Origin: CAZRHH01 sp964599885
Lineage (GTDB): Bacteria > Chloroflexota > Dehalococcoidia > DSTF01 > JACRBR01
Direction of reading: 5' to 3'
Assembly: GCA_964599885.1 (NCBI GenBank)
Contig: CAZRHH010000007.1
Coordinates: forward strand, 23,083-87,082
DNA length: 64,000 nucleotides
Made by a program: the position numbers and the translations under genes. Positions within the stretch are counted from its first letter, which is position 1. Each line of letters begins with the position of its first letter. This document shows positions 39,222-47,355 of this stretch, piece by piece. The notes under the pieces are model-generated. The model did not search any database. It had not been told where the DNA came from and saw nothing but the letters and a program-made list of their open reading frames with translations.

Positions 39222-40548
39222 CCCCCACGACGGGACGCGCGACGAGATCGTAGGCTAACGAGCGCGTCACTTCAGCGCGCACGAAGTCGCCGGGCGCGAA
39301 ATCGCCTTCGAGCAATACGAGGCCATCGACTTCTGGCGCGTCGCGATACGAGCGGCCGACGACGAAGCGGTCATCGACGCCTTCGCGCCGCGACGTGCTC
39401 GTTGATTCGACGAGCACGTCGATCTCACGGCCGATCATATCGCGGTTGCGGATGATCGATACCTGCTGCGCGACCGCCATGAGCTGACGCTGGCGCCGCT
39501 TCTTGATCCGCTCCGGCACCGGATCCGGTTCGTACGCGGCGGGCGATTCCGACTGCGGCGAGAACGTGAAGCAGCCGACGTGGTCGAACGCCATCTCGCG
39601 TACGAACGCGAGCAGCTCGTCGAACTCGCTCTCGGTCTCGCCCGGGTAACCGACGATGAATGTCGTGCGGATCGCGATGTCCGGCATGGCGCCGCGCAAC
39701 GTGGCGAACATGTCGCGCACCATGCGCGTGTTGCTGGGCCGCTTCATCCGGCGCAGCATGCTCTCGGCGGCGTGCTGTAACGGGATGTCGATGTAGCGCG
39801 CGATGTTCGGCAGGCGTGCCATCGTCTCGGCGAGGCGCGGCGTCACGTGGCCCGGGTACGCGTACATGATGCGCAGCCACGGCACCTCCGGCACGGCTTC
39901 GGAGATGCGTTCGAGCAGCGCCGGTAGCCCGTCGGCCTGGCCGAGATCGCGGCCGTAGTCGGTGCTGTCCTGCGCTACGAGCACGATCTCGCGCACACCG
40001 GTCGCGGCGAGCCGTCGCGCCTCGGTGATGATCTCGTCGGCGGAGGAGCTGTGCAGCTTGCCCTTCATCTTCGGGATGATGCAGAACGTGCAGGGCGCGT
40101 TACAGCCGTCGGAGATCTTGAGATACGCGCTCGGGCGGCGGAGAGCGGCCGTCTCGGCTTCGGGAATATCGAACGGCGGCGGTGTGAGGATGACCGGCTC
40201 GACCGTGCGTGCGTAGGCGCCGATGCCGGTCCAGTCCTCAGCGCCGAAGACGGCGTCGATTTCCGGGACCTCGGCCTGCAATTCGGCGCCGTGGAGCGCG
40301 GTGAGGCAGCCGGCGACGACCAGCTTCTGGCCGCGGGTCTTGGCCGCGCCGAGTTCGAGGATCGTGTTGACGGACTCCTCTTTCGAGGCGTCGATGAAGC
40401 CGCAGGTATTGACGATGATCACATCGGCCGCAGCAGGAGCGCCTACCTCGAGATGCGCGCCATCGCCGAGCACGCGGCTGATGCGCTCGCTATCCGCGAC
40501 GTTCTTCGCGCAACCAAGAGTGACGATGTGATACCGCACAGGGTTCAT
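39211..40548 (-). CDS. rimO: Ribosomal protein S12 methylthiotransferase RimO
   Basis: Radical-SAM enzyme that methylthiolates an Asp of ribosomal protein S12. 445 residues with three domains: N-terminal UPF0004 (VTLGCAKNVADSE, VNTCGFIDASKEESV, VAGCLT, giving the three auxiliary-cluster Cys), radical SAM core with CNAPCTFCIIP (about 149-159), and a C-terminal TRAM-like domain (about 375-440). KISDGCNAPC and VGYPGETESEFDELLAFV are typical of RimO; the long N-terminal motif VTLGCAKN fits RimO better than MiaB. Convergent with DUF503. Confidence 0.94.
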   Translation of the reverse strand: MNPVRYHIVTLGCAKNVADSERISRVLGDGAHLEVGAPAAADVIIVNTCGFIDASKEESVNTILELGAAKTRGQKLVVAGCLTALHGAELQAEVPEIDAVFGAEDWTGIGAYARTVEPVILTPPPFDIPEAETAALRRPSAYLKISDGCNAPCTFCIIPKMKGKLHSSSADEIITEARRLAATGVREIVLVAQDSTDYGRDLGQADGLPALLERISEAVPEVPWLRIMYAYPGHVTPRLAETMARLPNIARYIDIPLQHAAESMLRRMKRPSNTRMVRDMFATLRGAMPDIAIRTTFIVGYPGETESEFDELLAFVREMAFDHVGCFTFSPQSESPAAYEPDPVPERIKKRRQRQLMAVAQQVSIIRNRDMIGREIDVLVESTSTSRREGVDDRFVVGRSYRDAPEVDGLVLLEGDFAPGDFVRAEVTRSLAYDLVARPVVGVIA

Positions 40549-40598
40549 GGTAGCGCAGTTGTGGGATGGTGGGCTTTGGGCAGTGGGAAGTGGGCGTG

Positions 40599-41264
40599 TC
40601 AGCCGCCGGCGGGCACGACCAGGGTGACTGATGTTGAGCCGCCGACTTTCGTACCGGCAGGCGGGTTCTGCGACGTGACCACGCCTGGTGTGCCATCGGT
40701 GCCGGCTGTCTCGACGACGAGATACGTGATCTCCGCCTGATCGAGCGCCGTCAGCGCATCATCGACGCGGACGCCCGCGAGATCGGGCACCGTGCCGACG
40801 ACGATTTCGCCGACCGGCCGGCCGAGCGCGGGCTGTTGCCCGCCGCCGAAGCTCTCGGGCGTCACGCTGACATTCGGACTGATGACGGACGACGGGTCAT
40901 CGCCTCCGCGGTTGGAGAGGTAGACGAATCCGCCGGCGATGAGCAGGAACACGGCGACGCCGCCCGCGAGCAGCCAGTTCATCGACCCGGTCGCGGGGGC
41001 GGGGCGGATCTCCGGCAGCGGGCGGATCTCCGGCGCCTCCTGCTCCTTGAACTGGCGCATCAGCGCGTGCGGGTCGAGTCCGAGGTACTGCGCGTACGTG
41101 CGCAGAAATGCGCGGCTGTAGACGGGCGCCGGGAAGATCTTCCAGTCTTCGCGTTCGAGTGCGTCGAGGTAGCGCTTCGAGATGCGCGTATCGCGCTCGC
41201 AGTCTTCGAGCGTGAGGCCGCGCGCAACCCTCGCCTGTGCCATGGACTTGCCGAGTTCGGACAT
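40599..41264 (-). CDS. RodZ-like HTH-transmembrane protein with a C-terminal PASTA domain
   Basis: 221 residues. The N-terminal RodZ-type helix-turn-helix (ARVARGLTLEDCERDTRISKRYLDALEREDW, about 11-41, then FLRTYAQYLGLDPHALMRQF) is cytoplasmic. A transmembrane helix (about 95-114, NWLLAGGVAVFLLIAGGFVYL) leads to an exported region ending in one PASTA-type domain (about 158-221: VPDLAGVRVDDALTALDQAE ... VTSQNPPAGTKVGGSTSVTLVV). RodZ links MreB to the elongation machinery and PASTA domains bind peptidoglycan fragments, so a cell-wall-sensing adaptor is plausible. The combination is unusual and no operon partner is evident. Confidence 0.82.
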   Translation of the reverse strand: MSELGKSMAQARVARGLTLEDCERDTRISKRYLDALEREDWKIFPAPVYSRAFLRTYAQYLGLDPHALMRQFKEQEAPEIRPLPEIRPAPATGSMNWLLAGGVAVFLLIAGGFVYLSNRGGDDPSSVISPNVSVTPESFGGGQQPALGRPVGEIVVGTVPDLAGVRVDDALTALDQAEITYLVVETAGTDGTPGVVTSQNPPAGTKVGGSTSVTLVVPAGG

Positions 41265-41364
41265 TGTGGACTTCTAACGTGGGTTGCGTACGCTGCCGCG
41301 CCGGCGGGATCGGGGACATTGGGAGCGTACCGTGAGGTCGGGTGCCGGTCAACGTGAGTGCTTG

Positions 41365-42906
41365 TCAGACAGCGGCGGCTGCCCGCCGCCGACGGCCCTC
41401 GGGGCGCCTGATGCCGGAAGCTGGAGGCTGGAGAGGGCTTGCCGGGTCAGCGCCCGTTCCCGCATTGCGGTCGTCCTTGTCAGCCGGGCCTGCGGCGCCA
41501 GACATCCACAGATGCAACGCGGCCAGGGCGCGGTGGGGCCGCCACGCTTCGGCGCGCTGTTCCAGCTCTCCGGCATCGAGCGGCGCCGTCGCTTCGGTAA
41601 GGCGCGCGGCGGCGCGGCGCAGGCCGAGATCGCCGGCGGGAAAGGCGTCGGGCTGGCTGGCGGCGCGCAACGCGATCATACGCGCTGTCCAGGGGCCGAC
41701 GCCGGGGAGCGATTCGAGGGCTGCGGTGAGTTCTTCGAGCGACGCGCAGCCGTCCAGCGGGATGCGTTCGTCGGCGTACGCACGGGCGAAGGCACGGATG
41801 CTGGTTGCGCGCGCGGTCGTAAGCCCGATCTTTTGGAGCCGTGCGACGCTGGCCTCGGCAATGCGCGCGGCGGGCGGGAAGACGTGCGAGAGTCCCATCG
41901 CGCTGAGTCCGGGGACGGGCGTGCCGAATGTCGCGACGAGGCGCCCGGCGAGTGTGGTCGCCCCGGCCACGGACACCTGCTGTCCGAGCATGATGCGTAC
42001 GGACATCTCGAACGGATCCCACGCGCCCGGGACGCGCAGGCCGGGATGCGCGTTGACAATCGGACCGAGAATCGGATCGTTCGCGAGCGGCGTGACCGCG
42101 GCAGACGGGCGGTCGAGGCCGAACAAGCGGCGGACGCGCGCGAGGTCGTCGATCAGTGATTTGAGGGTGGGCAAGTGCGCGGCCACGAGCAAATGCTGGC
42201 CGTCGCCGGCATCGGAGACTTCGATGACGCCGGGATCGCCGCATGACGTGATCGTGCGGCGGTAGACGCCGTCTTCGACGGATTCGACGCCGGGGATTGC
42301 GCGCGGACGCAGGTAGGCGAGCATGTCATTGAACGCGAGCGGTCCGGCGTACGCGACGCGCATGCGGATGCCGCCGTCAGCGACGAGACGATCGTTCCGG
42401 CCGCGCTTGTCGCGGAGCTCGGCCGGCGTGAAGTGGAACACCGACGACATGACGCGGTTCATTTGCCGCACGCTGTTGAAGCCGGATGCGTAGGCGATGT
42501 CGAGAATGCGCAGATCCGTCTCGTCGAGCAGCCGGCGGGCGAAGTGCGCGCGCCGCGATCGCGCGACGAGCGCCGGCGTCGCGCCGACGCGTTCGTGAAA
42601 CAGACGGCGCAGATGCCGAGCCGTCACGCCAAGCTTGCGTGCCAGCGTTTCCTCCGACTCGTTGTCGAGCGCGCCGTCGGCGACGAGCAGCAACGCGCGG
42701 CTAACGAGTTCGTCGCCGTCTCCGGTGCCGCCTCCGACGAACGGCGGCAGGCGGTCGGGGCGGCAGCGCAGGCAGGGGCGAAAGCCGCGCGCTTCGGCTG
42801 CCAGGGACGAGCTGTAACGCGTCACGTTGCGTTCGAGCGGACGGCCGTTGCAGCCGTCGCGACAATAGATTCCGGTAGTCCGTACGCCGCTGATTGGTAG
42901 TTCCAT
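41365..42906 (-). CDS. Ada-type transcriptional regulator fused to AlkA DNA-3-methyladenine glycosylase
   Basis: 513 residues from MELPISGVRTTGIYC. Domains in order: Ada zinc/methyl-acceptor domain (about 1-55; Cys in GIYCRDGCN and FRPCLRCRP), AraC HTH (about 80-165; LARKLGVTARHLRRLFHERVGATP, FNSVRQMNRVMSSVFHFTPAEL), AlkA N-terminal domain (about 180-290), and HhH-GPD glycosylase (about 300-475) with the hairpin LPGVGPWTARMIAL and catalytic Asp in AFPAGDLGLRRA. The fusion both senses methyl damage and excises alkylated bases, as in other Ada-AlkA proteins. The final 25 residues derive from a repeat (LQPPASG). Divergent from ogt. Confidence 0.92.
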   Translation of the reverse strand: MELPISGVRTTGIYCRDGCNGRPLERNVTRYSSSLAAEARGFRPCLRCRPDRLPPFVGGGTGDGDELVSRALLLVADGALDNESEETLARKLGVTARHLRRLFHERVGATPALVARSRRAHFARRLLDETDLRILDIAYASGFNSVRQMNRVMSSVFHFTPAELRDKRGRNDRLVADGGIRMRVAYAGPLAFNDMLAYLRPRAIPGVESVEDGVYRRTITSCGDPGVIEVSDAGDGQHLLVAAHLPTLKSLIDDLARVRRLFGLDRPSAAVTPLANDPILGPIVNAHPGLRVPGAWDPFEMSVRIMLGQQVSVAGATTLAGRLVATFGTPVPGLSAMGLSHVFPPAARIAEASVARLQKIGLTTARATSIRAFARAYADERIPLDGCASLEELTAALESLPGVGPWTARMIALRAASQPDAFPAGDLGLRRAAARLTEATAPLDAGELEQRAEAWRPHRALAALHLWMSGAAGPADKDDRNAGTGADPASPLQPPASGIRRPEGRRRRAAAAV

Positions 42907-43016
42907 GCAAACATCATCGCGTACCGCGGGCGGGATCACCAGACATATTCGGACATCGTCGCGTCGTGTCCGAAACTGACCAGATCGAAGCTGCGAGACT
43001 CGGCATAGTGGCTGTG

Positions 43017-43023
43017 AAGCGCA
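43017..43023 (+). promoter_or_regulatory. Possible Ada-box-like site
   Basis: AAGCGCA occurs once in the 154-bp divergent gap between ada-alkA and ogt. The E. coli Ada box core is AAAGCGCA, so this is a one-base-shorter match in the expected place. A seven-base match in GC-rich DNA is weak by itself. Confidence 0.3.
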
Positions 43024-43060
43024 TCGAACTGCGACTATGAATGGTGCACACGGAGGCGAC

Positions 43061-43591
43061 ATGAAAACGACCACAACGGAACGACTACTGCTCGACCGGC
43101 TCGACACGCCGATTGGCGAGGCGCTGATGGTACACGACGATCGCGGCCGGCTGCGGTCGTTCGACTGGGACGATCACGAAGACCGCCTGTTGACGCTGCT
43201 GCGCCGGCACTACGGCGCGGGCGTCGCGCTCGACACGCGTCGCGCGCCCGCCTCGATTCGCGAGCCGCTCGACGCGTATTTCGCCGGCGACCTGAACGGA
43301 TTGCACGCTATTGAGACGGAGACGGCGGGGACGGCGTTTCAGCGCGCGGTCTGGGCGGCGCTGCGAACGATTCCGGTTGGCGAGACCGTGGGCTACGGCG
43401 TGCTCGCCGCGAAACTCGGGATGCCGAAGGCGGCGCGTGCTGTCGGCATGGCGAACGGCGCTAACCCGATCGGCGTCGTCGTGCCGTGCCACCGCGTCAT
43501 CGGCGCGAACGGCGCGCTGACGGGGTTCGGTGGCGGCATCGACCGCAAGCGGTGGCTGCTGGAGCACGAAGGCGCCTCGTTCGTGGCATAA
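43061..43591 (+). CDS. ogt: Methylated-DNA-[protein]-cysteine S-methyltransferase
   Basis: Transfers methyl groups from O6-methylguanine to its own Cys. 176 residues from MKTTTTERLLLD, with GGAGG upstream. The N-terminal domain is short (to about 80). The C-terminal DNA-binding and transfer domain contains TAFQRAVWAALRTIPVGETVGYGVLAAKLG, the Arg finger in ARAVGMANGANP, and the acceptor PCHRVIG. Divergently paired with the Ada-AlkA fusion, forming a two-gene alkylation-repair locus that probably shares control. Confidence 0.94.
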   Translation: MKTTTTERLLLDRLDTPIGEALMVHDDRGRLRSFDWDDHEDRLLTLLRRHYGAGVALDTRRAPASIREPLDAYFAGDLNGLHAIETETAGTAFQRAVWAALRTIPVGETVGYGVLAAKLGMPKAARAVGMANGANPIGVVVPCHRVIGANGALTGFGGGIDRKRWLLEHEGASFVA

Positions 43592-43613
43592 CTCCCTAGA
43601 CGATCACTCGAGG

Positions 43614-43675
43614 CTGGAAACTGGAAGCTGGAAGTTCGCGTATCCAGCTTCCAGCATCCAGCTTCCAGTTTCCAG
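43614..43675. terminator. 19-bp perfect inverted repeat between convergent genes
   Basis: CTGGAAACTGGAAGCTGGA (43614-43632) is exactly complementary to 43657-43675 with a 24-nt loop that contains part of another copy. It is built from the GGAAGCTGG simple-repeat family and lies between ogt and the convergent metallopeptidase gene. There is no T run, so terminator function is inferred from position. Confidence 0.45.
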
Positions 43676-43712
43676 TTTCACATCGTGAAGAGGATCGTTC
43701 GACATATGCCAC

Positions 43713-44081
43713 TCACCCCATGCCGATCTCGTGGAGGCGATCGTCGTCGATGCCGAAGAAGTGGGCGAGTTCGTGCAGGACGGTGACACGGATTTCGGTG
43801 ACGAGTTCGGCTTCATCCGGGAAGTCTTCTTCGAGCGGTTCCTGGTAGATGTGGATGATGTCGGGCAGCACCATCGTGTGCGCGGAGCCGCGTTCGGTGA
43901 GCGGGACGCCGCGGTAGAAGCCGTACATCGATTCGCCGGGCGCGAGTTCGGCCTCGCGCAGATCATCGGCGCTGGGACGGCGCTTGACGACGATGTCGAC
44001 TTCGCGGAGATGCTGCTTGAATGGCGGCGGCACGTCTCGCAGCGCGCGCCGGATAAGACGGATGAAGCGTGTGCGCTCCAC
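43713..44081 (-). CDS. Minimal zincin-type metallopeptidase family protein
   Basis: 122 residues from a GTG at 44081, directly after the upstream stop at 44083; a longer frame to 44150 overlaps that gene. The zinc motif HELAHFFGIDDDRLHEIG (HExxHxxG, with an Asp/His-rich third-ligand region) is at the C terminus. The N-terminal helix ERTRFIRLIRRALRDVPPPF and GFYRGVPLTERG resemble the small putative zinc protease family PF06262, of uncertain substrate. The upstream gene is one base away on the same strand, so the pair is probably co-translated. Confidence 0.85.
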   Translation of the reverse strand: MERTRFIRLIRRALRDVPPPFKQHLREVDIVVKRRPSADDLREAELAPGESMYGFYRGVPLTERGSAHTMVLPDIIHIYQEPLEEDFPDEAELVTEIRVTVLHELAHFFGIDDDRLHEIGMG

Positions 44082-44082
44082 G

Positions 44083-44523
44083 TCAGCGACGAGCCGCGGG
44101 CCAGAGCGTTCGGTAGCCTTCGCCGCCGATCGCGTTCGATAGCTCGGCACGCTCCATCTGCTTCAGTTCGCTGATGATCGCTTCGCACTCGGCGGCCGCG
44201 GCCGGGAAGCCGTTGTCGACGATGCGCTGGACGATCGCTTCCCAGATGCCGTGTTCGTCGAGCGTGCGGATGTAGCGGGGCCACCAGATGGCGCTGATCT
44301 TGTTCGGCAGCTTGAAGCGCGGCCGCAGCATCTTGAGGTTCTTGAAGCGCTCTTCCGCGCTCGTCACCTTGGGCACGAGCTTGACGAGTGGCGGGTCGAG
44401 CTCGTTCGTGCGGTTGTCGATGAGCAGCCGCATCGGCACCGTCACGAAGCGAAACGTGATGACCTCTGCGTTACGCACGGTCTTCAGTATTTCGCCGTAG
44501 TCGAGGTTGTACTCGTTATCCAT
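44083..44523 (-). CDS. Hypothetical protein of about 146 residues
   Basis: From MDNEYNLDYGEILKTVRNAE at 44523. Recognisable stretches are VITFRFVTVPMRLLIDNRTN, DPPLVKLVPKVTSAEERFKNLKMLRPRF and IWWPRYIRTLDEHGIWEAIVQRIV, giving a strand-then-helices layout without membrane segments or catalytic motifs. I do not recognise the family, though the sequence is well formed and the gene is tightly linked to the metallopeptidase. The upstream frame to 45591 is antisense to ribF and is not coding. Confidence 0.75.
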   Translation of the reverse strand: MDNEYNLDYGEILKTVRNAEVITFRFVTVPMRLLIDNRTNELDPPLVKLVPKVTSAEERFKNLKMLRPRFKLPNKISAIWWPRYIRTLDEHGIWEAIVQRIVDNGFPAAAAECEAIISELKQMERAELSNAIGGEGYRTLWPAARR

Positions 44524-44631
44524 GCGAGTGCGCGTGCTCCTGTGAACTGCGGGTGCCCTCCAGTCTAGCACGGTGCCCGGGCACGGCAGTCGCGCCTTCC
44601 GGCGGCGCGCTCGCCTCGATACCCTACCGGC

Positions 44632-45570
44632 ATGTTGCTGTCGCGCGAAGAACTGGCACGGAACGCACCCGGTCGCCCCGTGGCGATCACGATCGGTGTG
44701 TTCGATGGCGTGCATCTCGGCCACCAGCATCTGATCGGCGAACTCAAGCGCCGGGCGGCAGAGCGCGGGCTGGCGAGCGGCGTCGTCACGCTCCACCCGT
44801 CGCCGGTTCAGGTGCTGCGGCCGGACGTGCGCGTCGCATATCTCAGCAGCCTGGAGGAGCGCATCGAACTGCTGCGCGCGACGGGCGTCGACGCAGTGGC
44901 GCCGCTGACGTTCACGTCGGAGGTCGCCGGGCTGGCGGCGTACGACTTTGTCGAGATGCTGCACAGCGCCCTCGACATGCACTACCTGCTGATGGGCCCT
45001 GACAATGCGTTCGGCCGCGGCCGCGAGGGCACGCCGGAGCGTCTGCGCGAGATCGGCATCGACATGGGATTCGAGGTGGAAGTGCTCGACGCGCCGCTCG
45101 AAGGCGCATCGGGCCGTGTCAGCGCGACGGCGATCCGGCGCGCGCTCGCCGATGGCGACATGGAACTCGCGGCGCGGCTGCTCGGCCGGCCGTTCGCCGT
45201 GCGCGGTCCGGTCATACGGGGCAACGAACGCGGCCGCACGATCGGCTTCCCGACGGCCAATCTTGCGATCACGCCCGACCGGGCGATGCCCGCATTCGGC
45301 GTCTACGTCACGCGCACGACGGTCGGTGGGGCGACGTATCCGTCGGCGACGAACATCGGCATCAATCCGACGTTCAACGATCCGCGGCCGTCCGTCGAGA
45401 CGTACATTCTCGATTTCGAGGGCGACATCTACGGCCGCGAGCTGCGCGTCGAGATGTTGCACCGGCTGCGCGGCGAGGTGAAGTTCGACGGCATGGAGCC
45501 GCTGATCGCCGCGATCGCCGCCGATGTCGAAGCGGCGCGCGACTATTTCGCGACGGCGCGGTCGCTCTGA
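44632..45570 (+). CDS. ribF: Bifunctional riboflavin kinase / FAD synthetase
   Basis: Converts riboflavin to FMN and then FAD. 312 residues. The N-terminal nucleotidyltransferase domain has IGVFDGVHLGHQHLI (about 21-35; the GxFDGxHxGH motif), VVTLHPSPVQVLRP and the GPDNAFGRGREGT region. The linker SGRVSATAIRRALADGDMELAARLLGRPFAV leads to the flavokinase domain: GRTIGFPTANLAI (about 203-215), YPSATNIGINPTF and VETYILDFEGDIYG. Full length. A methyltransferase gene starts 6 bp after its stop, so the two probably share a transcript. Confidence 0.94.
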   Translation: MLLSREELARNAPGRPVAITIGVFDGVHLGHQHLIGELKRRAAERGLASGVVTLHPSPVQVLRPDVRVAYLSSLEERIELLRATGVDAVAPLTFTSEVAGLAAYDFVEMLHSALDMHYLLMGPDNAFGRGREGTPERLREIGIDMGFEVEVLDAPLEGASGRVSATAIRRALADGDMELAARLLGRPFAVRGPVIRGNERGRTIGFPTANLAITPDRAMPAFGVYVTRTTVGGATYPSATNIGINPTFNDPRPSVETYILDFEGDIYGRELRVEMLHRLRGEVKFDGMEPLIAAIAADVEAARDYFATARSL

Positions 45571-45575
45571 GCGCG

Positions 45576-46481
45576 ATGCAGAGACGCGCAACCGCCGCGT
45601 CGAAGCGCGCCGCGCTGACTGCCGCCGGGACGCCGAACCGGCTGATTCAGGGCGACAATCTCGACGTGATGCGCTCGCTGCCGGACGCGAGCATTGACCT
45701 GATCTACGCCGACCCGCCGTTCTTCAGCGGGCGCGAGCAGCACGCCAACGGCCGTGACGGCCTGCGGCGCTCGTTCGGTGACGCGTGGACGGGCGGGCGC
45801 AGCGAGTATCTTGCGTGGCTCGGCGAGCGGCTTGTCGAGATGCACCGGTTGCTGTCGCCGGCCGGCGTGCTGTACCTGCACTGCGACTTTCACGCCGGAC
45901 ACTACATCAAGGTCGCGCTCGACCAGATCTTCGGCGACGAGAACTTTCAGAATGAAGTTATCTGGCATTACGGGCTCGGCGCGTCGAACGCCGCGCGGCA
46001 CTTTCTGCGCAAGCACGACACGATCTTCGTCTATCGTCGGGGCGCGGCGGCAACGTTCAACGTCGTGCGCGGCGACGTTACGGCGGCGATGCGCGCGAAG
46101 TACTGCCACGAGAACGGGCACGGCAACTACATGATGTCGCGCGGCAAGAAGTACTACCTCAAGGGTGGCAAGCCGCTCGACAGCGTCTGGAACATCCCCG
46201 CGATCGCTGCCACATCCGGCGAGCGGCTCGGCTATCCGACGCAGAAGCCGGAGGCGCTGCTCGAGCGGATCATCGCGGCGTCGTCGGCGGAGGGTGCGCT
46301 GGTGGCGGATTTCTTCGCCGGCAGCGGCACGACGGCGGCTGTGGCGCAGCGGTTGGGACGCCGCTGGATCGCCTGTGATGCCTCGGCTGACGCGATCGCG
46401 ATCGCGCAGGCGCGGCTCGAACGCGTCGGCTCGGTTTCCGGCGATGATCGTGGGTTCGTGGTGGAGCGGTTCGACGCGTAA
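45576..46481 (+). CDS. Site-specific DNA methyltransferase (beta-class, DPPF type)
   Basis: 301 residues. The motif order is circularly permuted beta class: LIQGDNLDVMRSLPDASIDLIYADPPFFSG (motif IV DPPF at about 47-50) comes before the SAM-binding FFAGSGTTAAVAQRLGRRWIACD (motif I, about 247-269). NEVIWHYGLGASNAARHFLRKHDTIFVYRR is typical of N6-adenine/N4-cytosine methyltransferases related to type III Mod and orphan enzymes. DPPF points to adenine or N4-cytosine, not C5. No specificity subunit is present. A VRR-NUC nuclease is encoded 260 bp downstream on the opposite strand. Confidence 0.9.
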   Translation: MQRRATAASKRAALTAAGTPNRLIQGDNLDVMRSLPDASIDLIYADPPFFSGREQHANGRDGLRRSFGDAWTGGRSEYLAWLGERLVEMHRLLSPAGVLYLHCDFHAGHYIKVALDQIFGDENFQNEVIWHYGLGASNAARHFLRKHDTIFVYRRGAAATFNVVRGDVTAAMRAKYCHENGHGNYMMSRGKKYYLKGGKPLDSVWNIPAIAATSGERLGYPTQKPEALLERIIAASSAEGALVADFFAGSGTTAAVAQRLGRRWIACDASADAIAIAQARLERVGSVSGDDRGFVVERFDA

Positions 46482-46495
46482 CGCGCGTCTGCTCG

Positions 46496-46708
46496 CTACT
46501 TACGGATCTTCTGCTTCATCATTGGCGAGAGGCGCATGGCGACGGCGAGCGCGATCTTGGCGCCGCGGCCCTGCGGCATCGCGGCGTAGAGCGCCCACGG
46601 CAGCAGTTTGATCGCCGTCTTGCGGATCGTCGATGGGCGGGCGCGTGCGGTGAACGCGTAGCCGAGCGGCAGCCTGATCGACTTCTCGAAAACGGGTTCG
46701 CGTTCCAT
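46496..46708 (-). CDS. Small basic hypothetical protein
   Basis: 70 residues, strongly basic: PLGYAFTARARPSTIRKTAIK and a Met-rich C-terminal helix (IALAVAMRLSPMMKQKIRK) with a weak hydrophobic patch (LLPWALYAAM). No ribosome site is apparent and no family is recognised. It lies between the convergent methyltransferase and the VRR-NUC gene, on the nuclease strand. Confidence 0.45.
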   Translation of the reverse strand: MEREPVFEKSIRLPLGYAFTARARPSTIRKTAIKLLPWALYAAMPQGRGAKIALAVAMRLSPMMKQKIRK

Positions 46709-46738
46709 ACGTTTAGGCTATCAGATCAGCGCGGGGAA

Positions 46739-47116
46739 CTACTGGAGCGCGGCGGCGACTTCGCCGCTGTTCCAACAGCAGGGGCGCCAAACGTAGACGC
46801 GGACGTTGTCGCCGGCGCAGGCGTGCAGTGCGTCGAGCCATTCCTGCTGTACGGTGCCGAGGCGGCCGTTCATCGTCTTCAGCTCGGCGAAGATCATCTC
46901 GCCGCGGTCGGGGCGCAGCAGCATCACGTCGGGGAAGCCGCGTTCGCTGCGGTCGCTGAAGTACGAGTGGTAGCGATACGTCCAGCCGTACTCCTCGGCG
47001 AGGGCGAGGACGTGCTTCTGGAACTCTTTCTCGCGCCAGCGCAGACACGCCTCGGCGAGAAGCGCCGCATCATCGATCGGCGGTGCGGCTGTGGGTTGCG
47101 GGTGGGCGCGTGCCAT
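46739..47116 (-). CDS. VRR-NUC domain nuclease
   Basis: 125 residues from MARAHPQPTAAPP. The VRR-NUC (PD-D/ExK-type) core is EKEFQKHVLALAEEYGWTYRYH (about 32-53), SERGFPDVMLLRP (catalytic Asp, about 60-72) and EMIFAELKTMNGRLGTVQQEW (Glu-x-Lys, about 76-96). Stand-alone VRR-NUC proteins are mostly phage or plasmid encoded and resolve branched DNA; some accompany methyltransferases. Phage origin is possible. The upstream frame is repeat-derived (CACAGAGG, 47166-47195). Confidence 0.85.
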   Translation of the reverse strand: MARAHPQPTAAPPIDDAALLAEACLRWREKEFQKHVLALAEEYGWTYRYHSYFSDRSERGFPDVMLLRPDRGEMIFAELKTMNGRLGTVQQEWLDALHACAGDNVRVYVWRPCCWNSGEVAAALQ

Positions 47117-47165
47117 GGGGCGTAGCGTACCGCACGGTGCTTGGCGGTGTGGGACGCAGATCGAT

Positions 47166-47195
47166 TGAACCACAGAGGCACAGAGGCACAGAGGA
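47166..47195. repeat. CACAGAGG-type dispersed repeat
   Basis: TTGAACCACAGAGGCACAGAGG-type sequence, nearly identical to 1867-1902 including the flanking TTGAACCA. The gap 47117-47355 has nothing else I can support. Confidence 0.8.
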
Positions 47196-47355
47196 GTGAG
47201 GAGGGGTGCGGGCAGAGAACGTCCGCGCCGGTGCAGCAGCGGCGACGGGAGTCTGGCGTGCTGAGGATCGAGGACCAAGCTCGATTTCGAAGCGAAACGG
47301 CGCACGGCAAGAATGCCGTACGCCGTTGCTCATTCGAGTTCGTGGTGCGCCGTTG

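Noticed and set aside
44083..45591. A 502-residue minus-strand protein
   Set aside because: All but the last 146 residues are antisense to ribF and lack any fold pattern.
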